Shown: in pieces, positions 43,035 through 51,105 of the stretch
Position numbering within the stretch: position 1 is the first letter of the stretch
Layout of the letters: each line of letters begins with the position of its first letter
Source of the DNA: Candidatus Paraprevotella stercoravium
GTDB lineage: Bacteria > Bacteroidota > Bacteroidia > Bacteroidales > Bacteroidaceae
Reading direction: 5' to 3'
Length of the DNA stretch: 64,000 nucleotides
Assembly: GCA_944320795.1 (NCBI GenBank)
Contig: CALUIU010000004.1
Span: forward strand, 78,232-142,231
The notes under the pieces: model-generated
Seen by the model: the letters and a program-made list of their open reading frames with translations, nothing else
Told to the model about the DNA's origin: nothing
Database searches by the model: none
Program-made: the position numbers and the translations under genes

Positions 43035-44102
43035 CTATAATCTAAATGTTACAGGAATCGTAAAGTTAACTCTTACATTTTTTTCACCCATTCTTCCCGG
43101 CTTCCAATTTGGCATTGATTGAACCACACGAACCGCTTCTTTATCCAAATCAGGATCTACACTTTTCTTTACTTTTACATCAGAAATAGAACCATCTTCG
43201 TTTACTATAAAAGAGACGATGACTCTGCCTTGAATTCTATTCTCCCGAGCAGCAATCGGATAATTTATATGTTCCTGCAGATATTTCATCAAAGCACCAT
43301 CACCGTTTGGAAATTCAGGCATTTCATCCACAACGCTAGAAACCGTTTGTTCTTCCTCCTTTTCAACCGTTTGACTTTCTTCCCTTTCAACAGACCACCA
43401 TTTCCATTCAACGTTATTCCGCTTTATCATGGATTCCAAATTCTTATAATTATCTTCTATAATCATATTGAGCATATAAGTAATATCGCCCTCCACATTC
43501 TCAATGTCTCCCGTAGTCAAATCTTCCCGACAAAATTTCTTACAGACACCATGTTCATAAAGTCCGTAGAAACGAACAATATCGTTCTGTTGTAAGGTCC
43601 ATTTCCCGTCACAATACCCGTTTTCATCGAATTGTCCCTTTAATGACTCCAAAGTAACAATATAATTGGATATACCTTTTTTATAACAAAAACTCAGGTT
43701 TCTTCCATTTACATCTCCCATAAATCTCCCATTGCTTATTGTTAGAGAAATGCAATCATCTTTAGACGTATATTGATATGGTCCATCCAGCATCCCATTT
43801 TTATATGTGGCTTTCAAAACAGGCATAGACATCAAAGAACTTCTACTCGTATATGTCCATTTCCCTTCTTTCCTATCATTCTTGAATTTACCTGTAACTT
43901 TATCCATGCCATTATTTCTGACATAGACAAAATCCCCTTCATAAATACGTCCACCTTCCGGATTGTCTTTATAGGTATAAGTAGCTGTCCCAAATTTATA
44001 CTTGCCCGAGTATGTTTTGAGAGCTTGAGCATTTAATATAAGGACATTAAAAAGTAATCCTAACACAAAAAACAAGGATTTACATACAACTTGTTTGTTC
44101 AT
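43035..44102 (-). CDS. Secreted protein with MORN-like repeats and TonB C-terminal domain
   Basis: A 355-residue exported protein. Signal peptide at about 1-26 (SLFFVLGLLFNVLILNA). Residues 30-200 hold several GKYKFG/KNGMLDGPYQY/GKWTY motifs typical of MORN or toxin-antitoxin-like beta repeats; residues 265-355 are a TonB C-terminal domain (YPIAARENRIQGRVIVSFIV, MPNWKPG). Without a membrane anchor it is not a classic energy transducer. An upstream ATG at 44141 would hide the signal peptide, so I use 44102. First gene of the zinc-ribbon operon. Confidence 0.7.
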   Translation of the reverse strand: MNKQVVCKSLFFVLGLLFNVLILNAQALKTYSGKYKFGTATYTYKDNPEGGRIYEGDFVYVRNNGMDKVTGKFKNDRKEGKWTYTSRSSLMSMPVLKATYKNGMLDGPYQYTSKDDCISLTISNGRFMGDVNGRNLSFCYKKGISNYIVTLESLKGQFDENGYCDGKWTLQQNDIVRFYGLYEHGVCKKFCREDLTTGDIENVEGDITYMLNMIIEDNYKNLESMIKRNNVEWKWWSVEREESQTVEKEEEQTVSSVVDEMPEFPNGDGALMKYLQEHINYPIAARENRIQGRVIVSFIVNEDGSISDVKVKKSVDPDLDKEAVRVVQSMPNWKPGRMGEKNVRVNFTIPVTFRL

Positions 44103-44190
44103 AACATTGTTTTCTCCCATTTTGCAAAGCAATTTTTTCATGATTCATCATATTAACTTAACAATCTCCAATGAACAGAGATATCTCAAA

Positions 44191-44304
44191 TTAAAGTCCG
44201 TCTGCCGAACAGGGCAGGTCCGCATCATCACAAGCGCTGCACAATACAGATCCAAGAAATAAAATCAGACTTAAACGCACCACATATAAGTTGTAGCCCC
44301 CCAT
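44191..44304 (-). CDS. Possible 37-residue exported peptide
   Basis: ATG at 44304 opens a 37-codon frame: MGGYNLYVVRLS, a hydrophobic run (LILFLGSVLCSA), Cys29?-type lipobox-like CSAC followed by acidic residues (DDAD) and PCSADGL. The layout (short basic start, hydrophobic core, Cys, acidic residues) is that of Bacteroidetes lipoproteins, but the -3 residue is Cys rather than Leu, and no promoter is evident. It may be a relic of a larger lipoprotein gene. Confidence 0.3.
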   Translation of the reverse strand: MGGYNLYVVRLSLILFLGSVLCSACDDADLPCSADGL

Positions 44305-44403
44305 TTTATTACATTTTTCATGATATTCCCATTTTGATTTTTCATGGATAATTTTATCAAAAGCGAAATTATCTATAAATTTGTACTGTTACAATGGGAT
44401 ATT

Positions 44404-44443
44404 TAGTTCATGTTGGTTCAATTTGATTCAAATTGGTTCAATT
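44404..44443 (+). repeat. Four tandem 10-bp phased repeats upstream of the gene at 44502
   Basis: Consecutive units TAGTTCATGT, TGGTTCAATT, TGATTCAAAT, TGGTTCAATT: TTCA recurs exactly every 10 bp at 44407, 44417, 44427, 44437. They end about 10 nt before the -33 position of the promoter, on one face of the helix, as expected of an activator-binding array. Confidence 0.65.
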
Positions 44444-44477
44444 AAAAAAACAGTCTGTTTTATGCTGTTTTTTTCTC

Positions 44478-44485
44478 TACTTTTG
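44478..44485 (+). promoter_or_regulatory. -7 element of the gene at 44502
   Basis: TACTTTTG with TCTG 20 nt upstream in place of TTTG. Start near 44492, so the ATG at 44433 cannot be used and initiation is at 44502 or 44505. Confidence 0.6.
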
Positions 44486-44501
44486 TAAAATAAAAACAAT
44501 C

Positions 44502-45074
44502 ATGATGAAAGAACAGTTACCAGAAAATTATGTAGATTTATTAAAACAAGCCATAGAAAAGAAGATTGGAAGAACCCTACGAACACCTGCTGACTTTGAC
44601 TTTCTTATATTAAGGATGGAAGAAGAAGGAGCGGATACACTCAGCTTGTCTACCTTAAAACGCATCTGGAACTACGTACCAGCAAGCAGTTCTACACGTT
44701 TCTCCACATTGTCTGTTCTAGCCCGCTTTTTGGGCTTCTACGATTTTTCTGATTTTTGTCGTTCCATCGAAATAGAATCAGATTTCCTGACCAATATGGA
44801 AGTACGAAGCTGTGACCTGAAAATAAATGATATGGTAAAAATTTCATGGCTTCCTGATCGCATGTGTTCCTTACGGTATTTAGGAGACAATCGTTTTATT
44901 GTCGTAGAATCACAAAATGCCAAACTACTTCCCGGAGATACTTTTTCAACTTTGGTATTCCGTCTGAAACATCCTCTTTACGCAACAGAACTTTGCCGCA
45001 GCGGATATAACATGCACAGCTATGTTGCCGCTTTGCGCCATGGACTGTCCGAGATTATCTGTACCCGCCCATAG
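44502..45074 (+). CDS. Uncharacterised Bacteroidetes protein with helical N-terminal module
   Basis: A 190-residue protein I do not recognise as a named family. Residues 8-85 are helical with a pattern (LLKQAIEKKIGRTLRTPADF, STLKRIWNYV, LSVLARFLGFYDFSDFC) that recurs at the start of several Bacteroidetes proteins of unknown role and could be a degenerate helix-turn-helix. Residues 95-185 look like a small beta domain (KINDMVKISWLPDRMCSLRYL). Very short leader (about 10 nt). The phased repeats upstream suggest regulated expression, possibly by itself. Confidence 0.55.
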   Translation: MMKEQLPENYVDLLKQAIEKKIGRTLRTPADFDFLILRMEEEGADTLSLSTLKRIWNYVPASSSTRFSTLSVLARFLGFYDFSDFCRSIEIESDFLTNMEVRSCDLKINDMVKISWLPDRMCSLRYLGDNRFIVVESQNAKLLPGDTFSTLVFRLKHPLYATELCRSGYNMHSYVAALRHGLSEIICTRP

Positions 45075-45125
45075 ATTATATTCAAGCCCCATCCATATGA
45101 TAAAACCTTAAGTTTTATCGTACTT

Positions 45126-45161
45126 ATAAAAAAAGAGCAACGGATTCCCGTTGCTCTTTTT
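45126..45161. terminator. Bidirectional terminator between the gene at 44502 and fucosidase
   Basis: AAAAAGAGCAACGG and CCGTTGCTCTTTTT form a perfect stem around ATTC; A and T runs on both flanks let it serve both convergent genes. Confidence 0.88.
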
Positions 45162-45165
45162 AACT

Positions 45166-46569
45166 CTATGATTCTACGCTAAAAACACTGAAATTACGGA
45201 TTTGTGGTTCTGAAGTACTTTCTTCGATCACCAATCGGAATTCCCGGGCATTGGTTGTCGGAAATGCTTCTATCCGCTTGTGTCCCACCGAAAAACCTTT
45301 CGCCACAGTCGTCCACTTTCCGTCAACACGTGCCTCAACCCGATAGGCCCGAATACGTTCTCCTTTAGTGATATCCTCCTGTATCTGATAGTAATTCACC
45401 GGTTGAGACTTTTCCAGTTTCAACGACAGTTTCTGTTTTCCGGTGGCTGAAGTCTGTGCCAATGGAGTACCGAAACGACGTCGGATCTCAATTCCCCATT
45501 CCTGCAAACGTGCCACATCTCCAGCGGGAATAAGTCCATCCGGATTTGGAGTCAGTCCCACCATCAGGGTTGCATTCCGTCCTACGGATTTTTCATACAT
45601 ATCCATCAGGTTCTCCAGCGGATAAACAGCCCGGTCATCATCTCCCGGCTCCCAGAACCATTCATGCCGCCCGTTATACCCGCGTAAAGGAGTATCTGCC
45701 ATGGCCGGTATCCAGTACTTTCCTTCCGGATCGCCATGAGCCAATAACTTGTTATGATCGGTTACCTTATCGGTTGCATTGCTATGACTGTACGGATATG
45801 GGAAACTGGACCAGCAAGGATAACCAACCGTACCGCTTTCCGAACCTCCCCAACGCAAGTCTGCCCGGTTCACATTATGATAAAACAGACAATTCGGCTG
45901 ATAGCGGTTTACAATCGGTTCCACGTCGGGTCCCAGTCCTTTCGGATCATCGGCTCCTCCATCAAACCAGATCATGAACAGATCCCCATAACGTGTGCAG
46001 ATTTCCTCAACCATCTTTTCACACAATCGTTTATACCACTGCTGACGGTTGCGGGCAAACTCACCTTCCCCCTCAGCCTTGAAATTATGGATTCCGAACA
46101 AAGAATTCCAACGGATACCGATATAGATACCGGGCTGAACATCATATTTACGACACGAATTGACAAAATCACGAACAATATCTCCCTTGCCATCCCGCCA
46201 CTTCACTGCTTTCAGACAGTAAGGATTCACATCACTCTGCCACAGACCAAAGCCGGTTTCATGAGTTGCCGTCAGAATGGCAAACTTGGCACCGGCCGCT
46301 TTGGCCGCACGAATCCATTGATCGGTATCCAGACTGTCCGGATGAAAAATATTGTAGTCCTCGACAGGAGTTATCCGGTTATTTCCCTGACCATACACCT
46401 TACCGTCGAACACATGCAGGTCGTAATGAAACACAACTCCGATCTCTGCTTCATGCCATTTCAGCTGATGGGCAGCGGGTACCGGTCCCACCGAATCAGA
46501 TTTTGCACTGACAGAAAAACACATCCCCCCAAATAGGAGCAATATCGCCAACAGTTTCTTTTTCATCAT
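45166..46569 (-). CDS. GH29 alpha-L-fucosidase
   Basis: A 467-residue exported glycosidase. Signal peptide 1-22 (KKLLAILLLFGGMCFSVSA); catalytic (beta/alpha)8 domain about 30-340 with nucleophile Asp in MIWFDGGADD (about residue 215) and substrate-site histidines in FHYDLHVF and TATHETGFGLW; C-terminal beta-sandwich about 365-467. The TATHETGFGLW and NNRITPVEDYNI regions suggest the narrow-specificity GH29-B type (alpha-1,3/1,4-fucosides in branched glycans), but I cannot test this. No SusC/D pair nearby. The leader contains a terminator-like hairpin. Confidence 0.88.
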   Translation of the reverse strand: MMKKKLLAILLLFGGMCFSVSAKSDSVGPVPAAHQLKWHEAEIGVVFHYDLHVFDGKVYGQGNNRITPVEDYNIFHPDSLDTDQWIRAAKAAGAKFAILTATHETGFGLWQSDVNPYCLKAVKWRDGKGDIVRDFVNSCRKYDVQPGIYIGIRWNSLFGIHNFKAEGEGEFARNRQQWYKRLCEKMVEEICTRYGDLFMIWFDGGADDPKGLGPDVEPIVNRYQPNCLFYHNVNRADLRWGGSESGTVGYPCWSSFPYPYSHSNATDKVTDHNKLLAHGDPEGKYWIPAMADTPLRGYNGRHEWFWEPGDDDRAVYPLENLMDMYEKSVGRNATLMVGLTPNPDGLIPAGDVARLQEWGIEIRRRFGTPLAQTSATGKQKLSLKLEKSQPVNYYQIQEDITKGERIRAYRVEARVDGKWTTVAKGFSVGHKRIEAFPTTNAREFRLVIEESTSEPQIRNFSVFSVES

Positions 46570-46598
46570 TTATAGAGTAACTTTATCAGGTAATGGTT

Positions 46599-46636
46599 AA
46601 AAACAAACTCTGCCCGATACATCGGAAGCAGAGTTT
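46599..46636 (-). terminator. Terminator-like hairpin in the fucosidase leader
   Basis: AAACTCTGC (46636-46628 on minus) pairs with GCAGAGTTT, with an inner CCGAT/ATCGG pair, then GTTTTTAA. It lies between the predicted promoter and the fucosidase ATG, so it could act as an attenuator. Confidence 0.55.
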
Positions 46637-46649
46637 ATGAGTCTGCTTG

Positions 46650-46657
46650 CGAAGATA
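46650..46657 (-). promoter_or_regulatory. Possible -7 element of the fucosidase gene
   Basis: TATCTTCG on the minus strand, one mismatch from consensus; start near 46643, just before the leader hairpin. Confidence 0.4.
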
Positions 46658-46711
46658 AACAAAAGATTTAAATAAGTCAGAGAGAAGAAACCTTTTCTAA
46701 ATTAAAATTCC

Positions 46712-46719
46712 TATTTTTG
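46712..46719 (+). promoter_or_regulatory. -7 element of the alcohol dehydrogenase operon
   Basis: TATTTTTG on plus, 22 nt before the ATG; start near 46726. Confidence 0.5.
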
Positions 46720-46741
46720 TATAGGTTGAAAAAATAATATT

Positions 46742-47776
46742 ATGCTAGCATACACTTATATCGAACCCGGAAAATTCGCCTGGACCGACAAACCTGTGCC
46801 GCAGATTCTGGATTCTCGCGATGCCATCGTACGGATCACCATGAGCAGCATCTGTACCAGCGACCTGCATATCAAGCACGGCTCTGTGCCCCGCGCCGTT
46901 CCCGGCATTACCGTAGGCCACGAGATGGTGGGCATTGTCGAACAAACCGGTGCAGAAGTAACCACGGTCAAACCCGGCGACCGAGTGACCGTAAATGTAG
47001 AAACCTTTTGCGGAGAATGCTTTTTCTGCCGCAAAGGTTATGTAAACAATTGTCAGGACCCGAATGGCGGTTGGGCTTTGGGATGCCGCATTGACGGCGG
47101 ACAGACAGAATTCGTACGAGTACCTTATGCCGATCAGGGCCTGAACCATATCCCGGAAGGAGTGAGCGACGAGCAGGCTCTCTTTGTCGGCGATATTCTG
47201 GCGACCGGATTTTGGGCCGCCCGTATTTCGGAAATCACTTCCGAAGACACTGTACTGCTGATCGGTGGCGGTCCTACCGGCATCTGCACCCTGCTCTGCG
47301 TACAGTTGAAGAAACCACGCCGCATTATTGTTTGCGAAAAATCAGAGGAACGCATCCGTTTCATTCGGGAGCACTATCCCGACGTACTGGTCACCACACC
47401 AGACCAATGCGCGGATTTTGTCCGCCTGAACAGTGACCACGGAGGAGCCGATATCGTGATTGAAGTGGCCGGAGCGCCGGATACTTTCCAACTGGCATGG
47501 CAATGTGCCCGCCCCAATGCCATTGTTACAGTCGTAGCTCTTTATGACCATCCACAAACGCTTCCGTTACCTGACATGTATGGCAAGAACCTGACCTTCA
47601 AGACCGGAGGTGTGGACGGTTGCGACTGCGCCGAAATTCTCCGGCTGATAGCCGACGGCCAGATCGATACCACCCCACTGATTACCCACCGCTTTCCTTT
47701 ACGGGAAATAGAAAAAGCCTATCATCTCTTTGAGCATCATCTGGATGGAGTAATCAAAGTAGCCATTACCGTATAA
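46742..47776 (+). CDS. Zinc-dependent medium-chain alcohol dehydrogenase
   Basis: A 344-residue MDR oxidoreductase. Catalytic zinc ligands Cys38 and His60-Glu61 (GHEMVG), structural zinc cysteines 90, 93, 96 and 104 (CGECFFCRKGYVNNC), Rossmann motif LIGGGPTGICTL. Polyol or alcohol substrate with NAD(P); threonine-dehydrogenase/sorbitol-dehydrogenase-like members look similar, so the substrate is open. First of a tight run with a flavin reductase (20 nt) and ribokinase (1 nt). Confidence 0.85.
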   Translation: MLAYTYIEPGKFAWTDKPVPQILDSRDAIVRITMSSICTSDLHIKHGSVPRAVPGITVGHEMVGIVEQTGAEVTTVKPGDRVTVNVETFCGECFFCRKGYVNNCQDPNGGWALGCRIDGGQTEFVRVPYADQGLNHIPEGVSDEQALFVGDILATGFWAARISEITSEDTVLLIGGGPTGICTLLCVQLKKPRRIIVCEKSEERIRFIREHYPDVLVTTPDQCADFVRLNSDHGGADIVIEVAGAPDTFQLAWQCARPNAIVTVVALYDHPQTLPLPDMYGKNLTFKTGGVDGCDCAEILRLIADGQIDTTPLITHRFPLREIEKAYHLFEHHLDGVIKVAITV

Positions 47777-47796
47777 CCCTATAAAAACAAGAAATC

Positions 47797-48357
47797 ATGA
47801 GAAAGAATTTTGGAACAAAAACCTGGTTGTACCCGATGCCTGTATTTATTGTGGCCGCCTACGACGAAGCCGGAACGCCCAATGCCATGAACGCAGCCTG
47901 GGGCGGAATCTATACAGACGATATGGTCGGAATCTGTCTGGCCGACAATCACAAGACCACCCAGAACATTCTGAGCACAAAAGCCTTTACCGTAAGCATG
48001 GCTACCGCCGATCATGTAGCGGCATGCGACTATCTGGGACTCGTATCCGGCAATAAGGAAACCGACAAAATGAACAAATCCGGATTTCATACTGTCAAAT
48101 CTGAGTTTGTAAATGCTCCGGTAATTGAGGAATTACCCATGACCCTGGAATGCGAACTGGTATCCTACGATCCGGAAAGTTGCCATATGGTGGGACGTAT
48201 CGTGAATATCTCTGCCGATGAAAGTATCCTGAACGAAGAAGGTCAGATCGACCTGATGCGTCTGCAACCCATTACCTACGATCCGATCCGTCACAAATAT
48301 CACGTAATCGGAGCCGAAGTAGGAAATGCCTTTTCTGACGGGAAGAAACTGAAATAA
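47797..48357 (+). CDS. Flavin reductase family protein
   Basis: A 186-residue FMN-binding split-barrel protein of the flavin-reductase-like/ferric reductase group (PMPVFIVAAYDEAGTPNAMN, KAFTVSMATADHV). Related to archaeal flavoredoxins; may pass electrons to an unknown partner. Sits between an alcohol dehydrogenase and a ribokinase in one operon. Confidence 0.85.
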   Translation: MRKNFGTKTWLYPMPVFIVAAYDEAGTPNAMNAAWGGIYTDDMVGICLADNHKTTQNILSTKAFTVSMATADHVAACDYLGLVSGNKETDKMNKSGFHTVKSEFVNAPVIEELPMTLECELVSYDPESCHMVGRIVNISADESILNEEGQIDLMRLQPITYDPIRHKYHVIGAEVGNAFSDGKKLK

Positions 48358-48358
48358 A

Positions 48359-49270
48359 ATGAGTAAAATAGTCGTTATTGGCAGTACCAATATGGATCTG
48401 GTAGCTCAGGTGCCACATTATCCGGCTGCCGGAGAAACCCTCTTCGGCACCTCCTTTACCACTATCCCTGGTGGAAAAGGAGCCAATCAGGCAGTAGCCG
48501 TAGCCCGTATCGGCTCGGAAGTGTCCTTCATGACCAAATTGGGAAACGATGCCTTCGGCCAGCAAATGCGCCAACATTTTTCTGAAGAAGGAATGGATAT
48601 GACCCATATCCTAACCGATACGGACTCTCCCACCGGAACAGCCTTGATTACCGTAGAAGAAAAAGGAGAAAACCGCATTATCGTTATCCCTGGGGCCAAT
48701 GCCCGCCTTTCGGAAAAGGATTTGGAAAACCTGTCGGCGGAAATGTCGAGTTGCGACTTTGTACTGACACAACTGGAAATCCCGCTTCCTACCGTAATTC
48801 GCATAGCAGAAATGGCATCAGATGCCCGAAAACCGCTGATTCTGAATCCGGCTCCGGCACGTCCGCTGCCCGATTCACTCCTGCAGAAGATATTCCTGAT
48901 TACGCCCAATGAAACCGAAGCCGAGATTCTCACCGGCATACGGATTCGTGATACGGAAAGTGCCCGACAGGCTGCACAGTGGTTCCGTAAGAAAGGAGTG
49001 AAACAGGTTATCATCACTCTGGGAGCACAGGGAGCGTTTGTCTTTACAGACGAATTTCAGGGAATAATCCCAGCCTATAAAGTAAAAGCAACAGATACTA
49101 CAGCTGCTGGAGATGTGTTCAACGGAGCTCTCACGGTAGCTTTGTCCGAAGGAAAAAACACAGCTGATGCCGCCCGCTTCGGTTGTGCCGCCTCCGCACT
49201 TGCCGTCATGCGCCCGGGAGCTCAAAGTTCCATACCGACAAGAACAGAAATCGATGCCTTTCTCGCATGA
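48359..49270 (+). CDS. rbsK: Ribokinase
   Basis: A 303-residue PfkB-family kinase that phosphorylates ribose at O5. N-terminal GSTNMDLVAQV, substrate site GGKGANQAVAVARIG (about 40-54), and the C-terminal anion hole with catalytic Asp in DTTAAGDVFNGAL (about 253-265). It starts one base after the flavin reductase stop. Ribose use is likely from the NMD and GGKGANQ motifs, typical of RbsK. Confidence 0.9.
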   Translation: MSKIVVIGSTNMDLVAQVPHYPAAGETLFGTSFTTIPGGKGANQAVAVARIGSEVSFMTKLGNDAFGQQMRQHFSEEGMDMTHILTDTDSPTGTALITVEEKGENRIIVIPGANARLSEKDLENLSAEMSSCDFVLTQLEIPLPTVIRIAEMASDARKPLILNPAPARPLPDSLLQKIFLITPNETEAEILTGIRIRDTESARQAAQWFRKKGVKQVIITLGAQGAFVFTDEFQGIIPAYKVKATDTTAAGDVFNGALTVALSEGKNTADAARFGCAASALAVMRPGAQSSIPTRTEIDAFLA

Positions 49271-49306
49271 GAGGGGCATCGGTTCCATTTCTTGATATCC
49301 GGTCAT

Positions 49307-49681
49307 TTACCTGCCTTTCCAAGCTTTATATTTCTCCAGTTCATCATAGGCCTCCTTAAAAGCCCAGGCCACAATCGTAGCATCGTCAACCAATCCTCCA
49401 GGCACCAGATCCGGAATCAGATCAATCGGTGAAACCACATAAATCAGTGCTGCCAGAATAATCAATAAACGAGTGCCATCATACCCCTTATATTCCCCGG
49501 TTGCTACATCTTTAATATAATAATACATCAGACACAAATCGTTTTTTACCTTGCTCAATCCTTCCTTATTGATATAAGCTTTCAGATCCGGAAGCATTCT
49601 AATGATTTTCTGAGGACTTGACAAATATTCCTTGGCCTTAGTCATCCAGGGAGACTTTAAAAATTCATCTACGTATTTCAT
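49307..49681 (-). CDS. YkvA-like DUF1232 membrane protein
   Basis: A 124-residue protein with a basic helical N-terminus and the DUF1232 signature IYVVSPIDLIPDLVPGGLVDD (split as IYVVSPIDLIPD and GLVDDATIV). One hydrophobic hairpin near residues 75-95. Function unknown. I use the ATG at 49681 (MKYVDEFLK), because the in-frame ATG at 49708 overlaps the -7 element at 49706-49713. Confidence 0.85.
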   Translation of the reverse strand: MKYVDEFLKSPWMTKAKEYLSSPQKIIRMLPDLKAYINKEGLSKVKNDLCLMYYYIKDVATGEYKGYDGTRLLIILAALIYVVSPIDLIPDLVPGGLVDDATIVAWAFKEAYDELEKYKAWKGR

Positions 49682-49705
49682 GGCTTTCTTTTTAATTTTT
49701 TCATA

Positions 49706-49713
49706 CAAATATA
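49706..49713 (-). promoter_or_regulatory. -7 element of the DUF1232 gene
   Basis: TATATTTG on the minus strand, start near 49699; fixes the DUF1232 start codon at 49681. Confidence 0.55.
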
Positions 49714-49735
49714 ATTCTAAAAATTAAAAATACAG

Positions 49736-49743
49736 TAATTTTG
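49736..49743 (+). promoter_or_regulatory. -7 element of the HD-domain gene
   Basis: TAATTTTG on plus, divergent from the DUF1232 promoter. Leader of about 88 nt with a small hairpin (TTTCGG/CCGAAA, 49785-49803). Confidence 0.45.
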
Positions 49744-49838
49744 AATGATCTTTCCACAAAGAGTCAGAAATACGCTTCAAACCGTTTCGGAAAGAATCCG
49801 AAAAAGCGATTGAGAAAATCTTATATATACAAAAAGCC

Positions 49839-50468
49839 ATGAATAAAGAAACATTTCAAGCCTTTATCGAAGTACATCAACAGGAGATCACACAAATACG
49901 CAATGCCGCCTGTGCCTTACATCAAAGCGTGGGACAAACTTATGACCATACCTTGCCTTATGGATATCATCTCTGCATGGTAGCCGATGCCGCAATAGCC
50001 TACGGCCACGAAACCATTGCCACGGAAGAAGATATTCTGCCTTTGGTCTTCGGAGCCTATTATCACGACAGTATCGAAGATGCCCGACTGTCGTATAACG
50101 ATGTGCGTAAACTGGCCGCCCACTTCATGACCGAAGAACAGGCACTGACAGCGGCAGAAATCGTTTATGCGCTGACTAACGATAAGGGGCGCACCCGAAG
50201 CGAACGTGCCGGAGCACATTACTATGCCGGTATCCGCAGCACTCCCTATGCCCCACTGGTCAAACTCTGCGACCGCTATGCCAATACCCGACACAGCCAG
50301 CAATCTGCCCAAAGCGACAATGCCGCCAACCGGCATATGTATGAAGTGTACAGCCGAGAGTGGCCGCATTTTATCGAAGCTATCCGGAGCGAAGAAACCG
50401 ACCAGCGTTTTCAGCTACCCCAAGAACTGATTCAAGCCACAGAAGCCCTGCTTACACCGCAATTTTGA
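49839..50468 (+). CDS. HD-domain phosphohydrolase
   Basis: A 209-residue single-domain HD protein: YHLCMVADAA supplies the first His, AYYHDSIED (about 75-83) the HD doublet, and LVKLCDRYANTRHS the distal Asp. Similar proteins hydrolyse nucleotides or (p)ppGpp-like molecules; the lack of synthetase, TGS or ACT parts and the divergence from RelA/SpoT leave the substrate unknown. Confidence 0.8.
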   Translation: MNKETFQAFIEVHQQEITQIRNAACALHQSVGQTYDHTLPYGYHLCMVADAAIAYGHETIATEEDILPLVFGAYYHDSIEDARLSYNDVRKLAAHFMTEEQALTAAEIVYALTNDKGRTRSERAGAHYYAGIRSTPYAPLVKLCDRYANTRHSQQSAQSDNAANRHMYEVYSREWPHFIEAIRSEETDQRFQLPQELIQATEALLTPQF

Positions 50469-50479
50469 GGAAAAAAATC

Positions 50480-50690
50480 CTAATTCATAAGTAAGCATTA
50501 ATAAGAGGATATCTCAAAAAACCAAATGACTACTCCCCGAAATTACAAATTGTAACTGTAATATTTAAAAGGACCGTATCAAACTCTATATTGAGTAATG
50601 ATGCGGTCCTTTCTTAAGTCTTTTAAGGTGTTCAATTTCCAAATTATAAGCTCATCTTCTCAAAAATGAATCTTGACCCACTCTCCTATT
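50480..50690. repeat. Gene-free stretch with long hairpin, possible IS/MITE remnant
   Basis: The stretch begins AAGAGGATATCTCAAAAAACC and contains a long imperfect hairpin, AAAGGACCGTATCAAACTC against GAGTAATGATGCGGTCCTTT (about 50569-50615), with T-rich flanks. It can end transcription of the HD gene on plus and the Nudix gene on minus. The TCTCAAAAA-type text recalls ends of Bacteroides insertion sequences, but no transposase frame or clean terminal repeats are visible. Confidence 0.35.
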
Positions 50691-50691
50691 T

Positions 50692-51087
50692 CTAAAGTTT
50701 TCCCAGTCTGTCCTGCAAACTCCGGACAACCGCCTCATCGGCCGGCAGCCAGGTTACCGAACCTAGTTCATCAAGACTCAGCCACAAGGCATTTTCATGT
50801 TCTTTCAGCACCAGACTTTCCGAAAGCAAAGAGCACAAAAAACAATGCATCGTGAGGTGAAAGGAGGAATAATCATAATCCACGGTAATGAGATGTTCAC
50901 CAACACAAATTTCCGTTTCCAGTTCCTCCCGGATCTCCCGTTGCAAAGCCTCTTCCCTACTTTCTCCAGCCTCTATCTTACCTCCGGGAAACTCCCAATA
51001 GCCCCGAAACTCTCCATAGCCACGCTGAGTGGCCAGAAACTTTCCCTGTCGCACCAGTACGGCCGCCACCACTTCTATCTGTTTCAT
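50692..51087 (-). CDS. Nudix (d)NTP pyrophosphohydrolase, MutT/NudG-like
   Basis: A 131-residue Nudix hydrolase. The Nudix box runs GGKIEAGESREEALQREIRE (residues 37-56) and continues ELETEI. IEVVAAVLVRQGKFLATQR and YWEFPGG match MutT/NudG enzymes that clean oxidised or methylated dNTPs from the pool. Second of a two-gene unit, 18 nt after the MBL gene. Confidence 0.9.
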   Translation of the reverse strand: MKQIEVVAAVLVRQGKFLATQRGYGEFRGYWEFPGGKIEAGESREEALQREIREELETEICVGEHLITVDYDYSSFHLTMHCFLCSLLSESLVLKEHENALWLSLDELGSVTWLPADEAVVRSLQDRLGKL

Positions 51088-51105
51088 AAAAGTATCTCTG
51101 ATTTT

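Larger units (their letters stand above)
44142..44501. other. Intergenic region between divergent TonB-C gene and the gene at 44502
   Basis: About 400 nt, AT-rich except 44195-44240. It holds a possible 37-codon gene (44191-44304, minus), four phased decamers (44404-44443) and the promoter at 44478-44485 on plus. For the TonB-C gene only a one-mismatch -7 (TTGCTTTG near 44122-44129) is seen on minus. Confidence 0.6.

Noticed and set aside
43035..44102. Classic TonB energy transducer
   Set aside because: It has a cleavable signal peptide rather than an N-terminal anchor, no Pro-rich spacer and no ExbB/ExbD genes nearby; only the C-terminal domain is TonB-like.
44404..44443. CRISPR array
   Set aside because: The repeats are only 10 bp with no spacers; they fit an operator array. 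No CRISPR repeats were found elsewhere.
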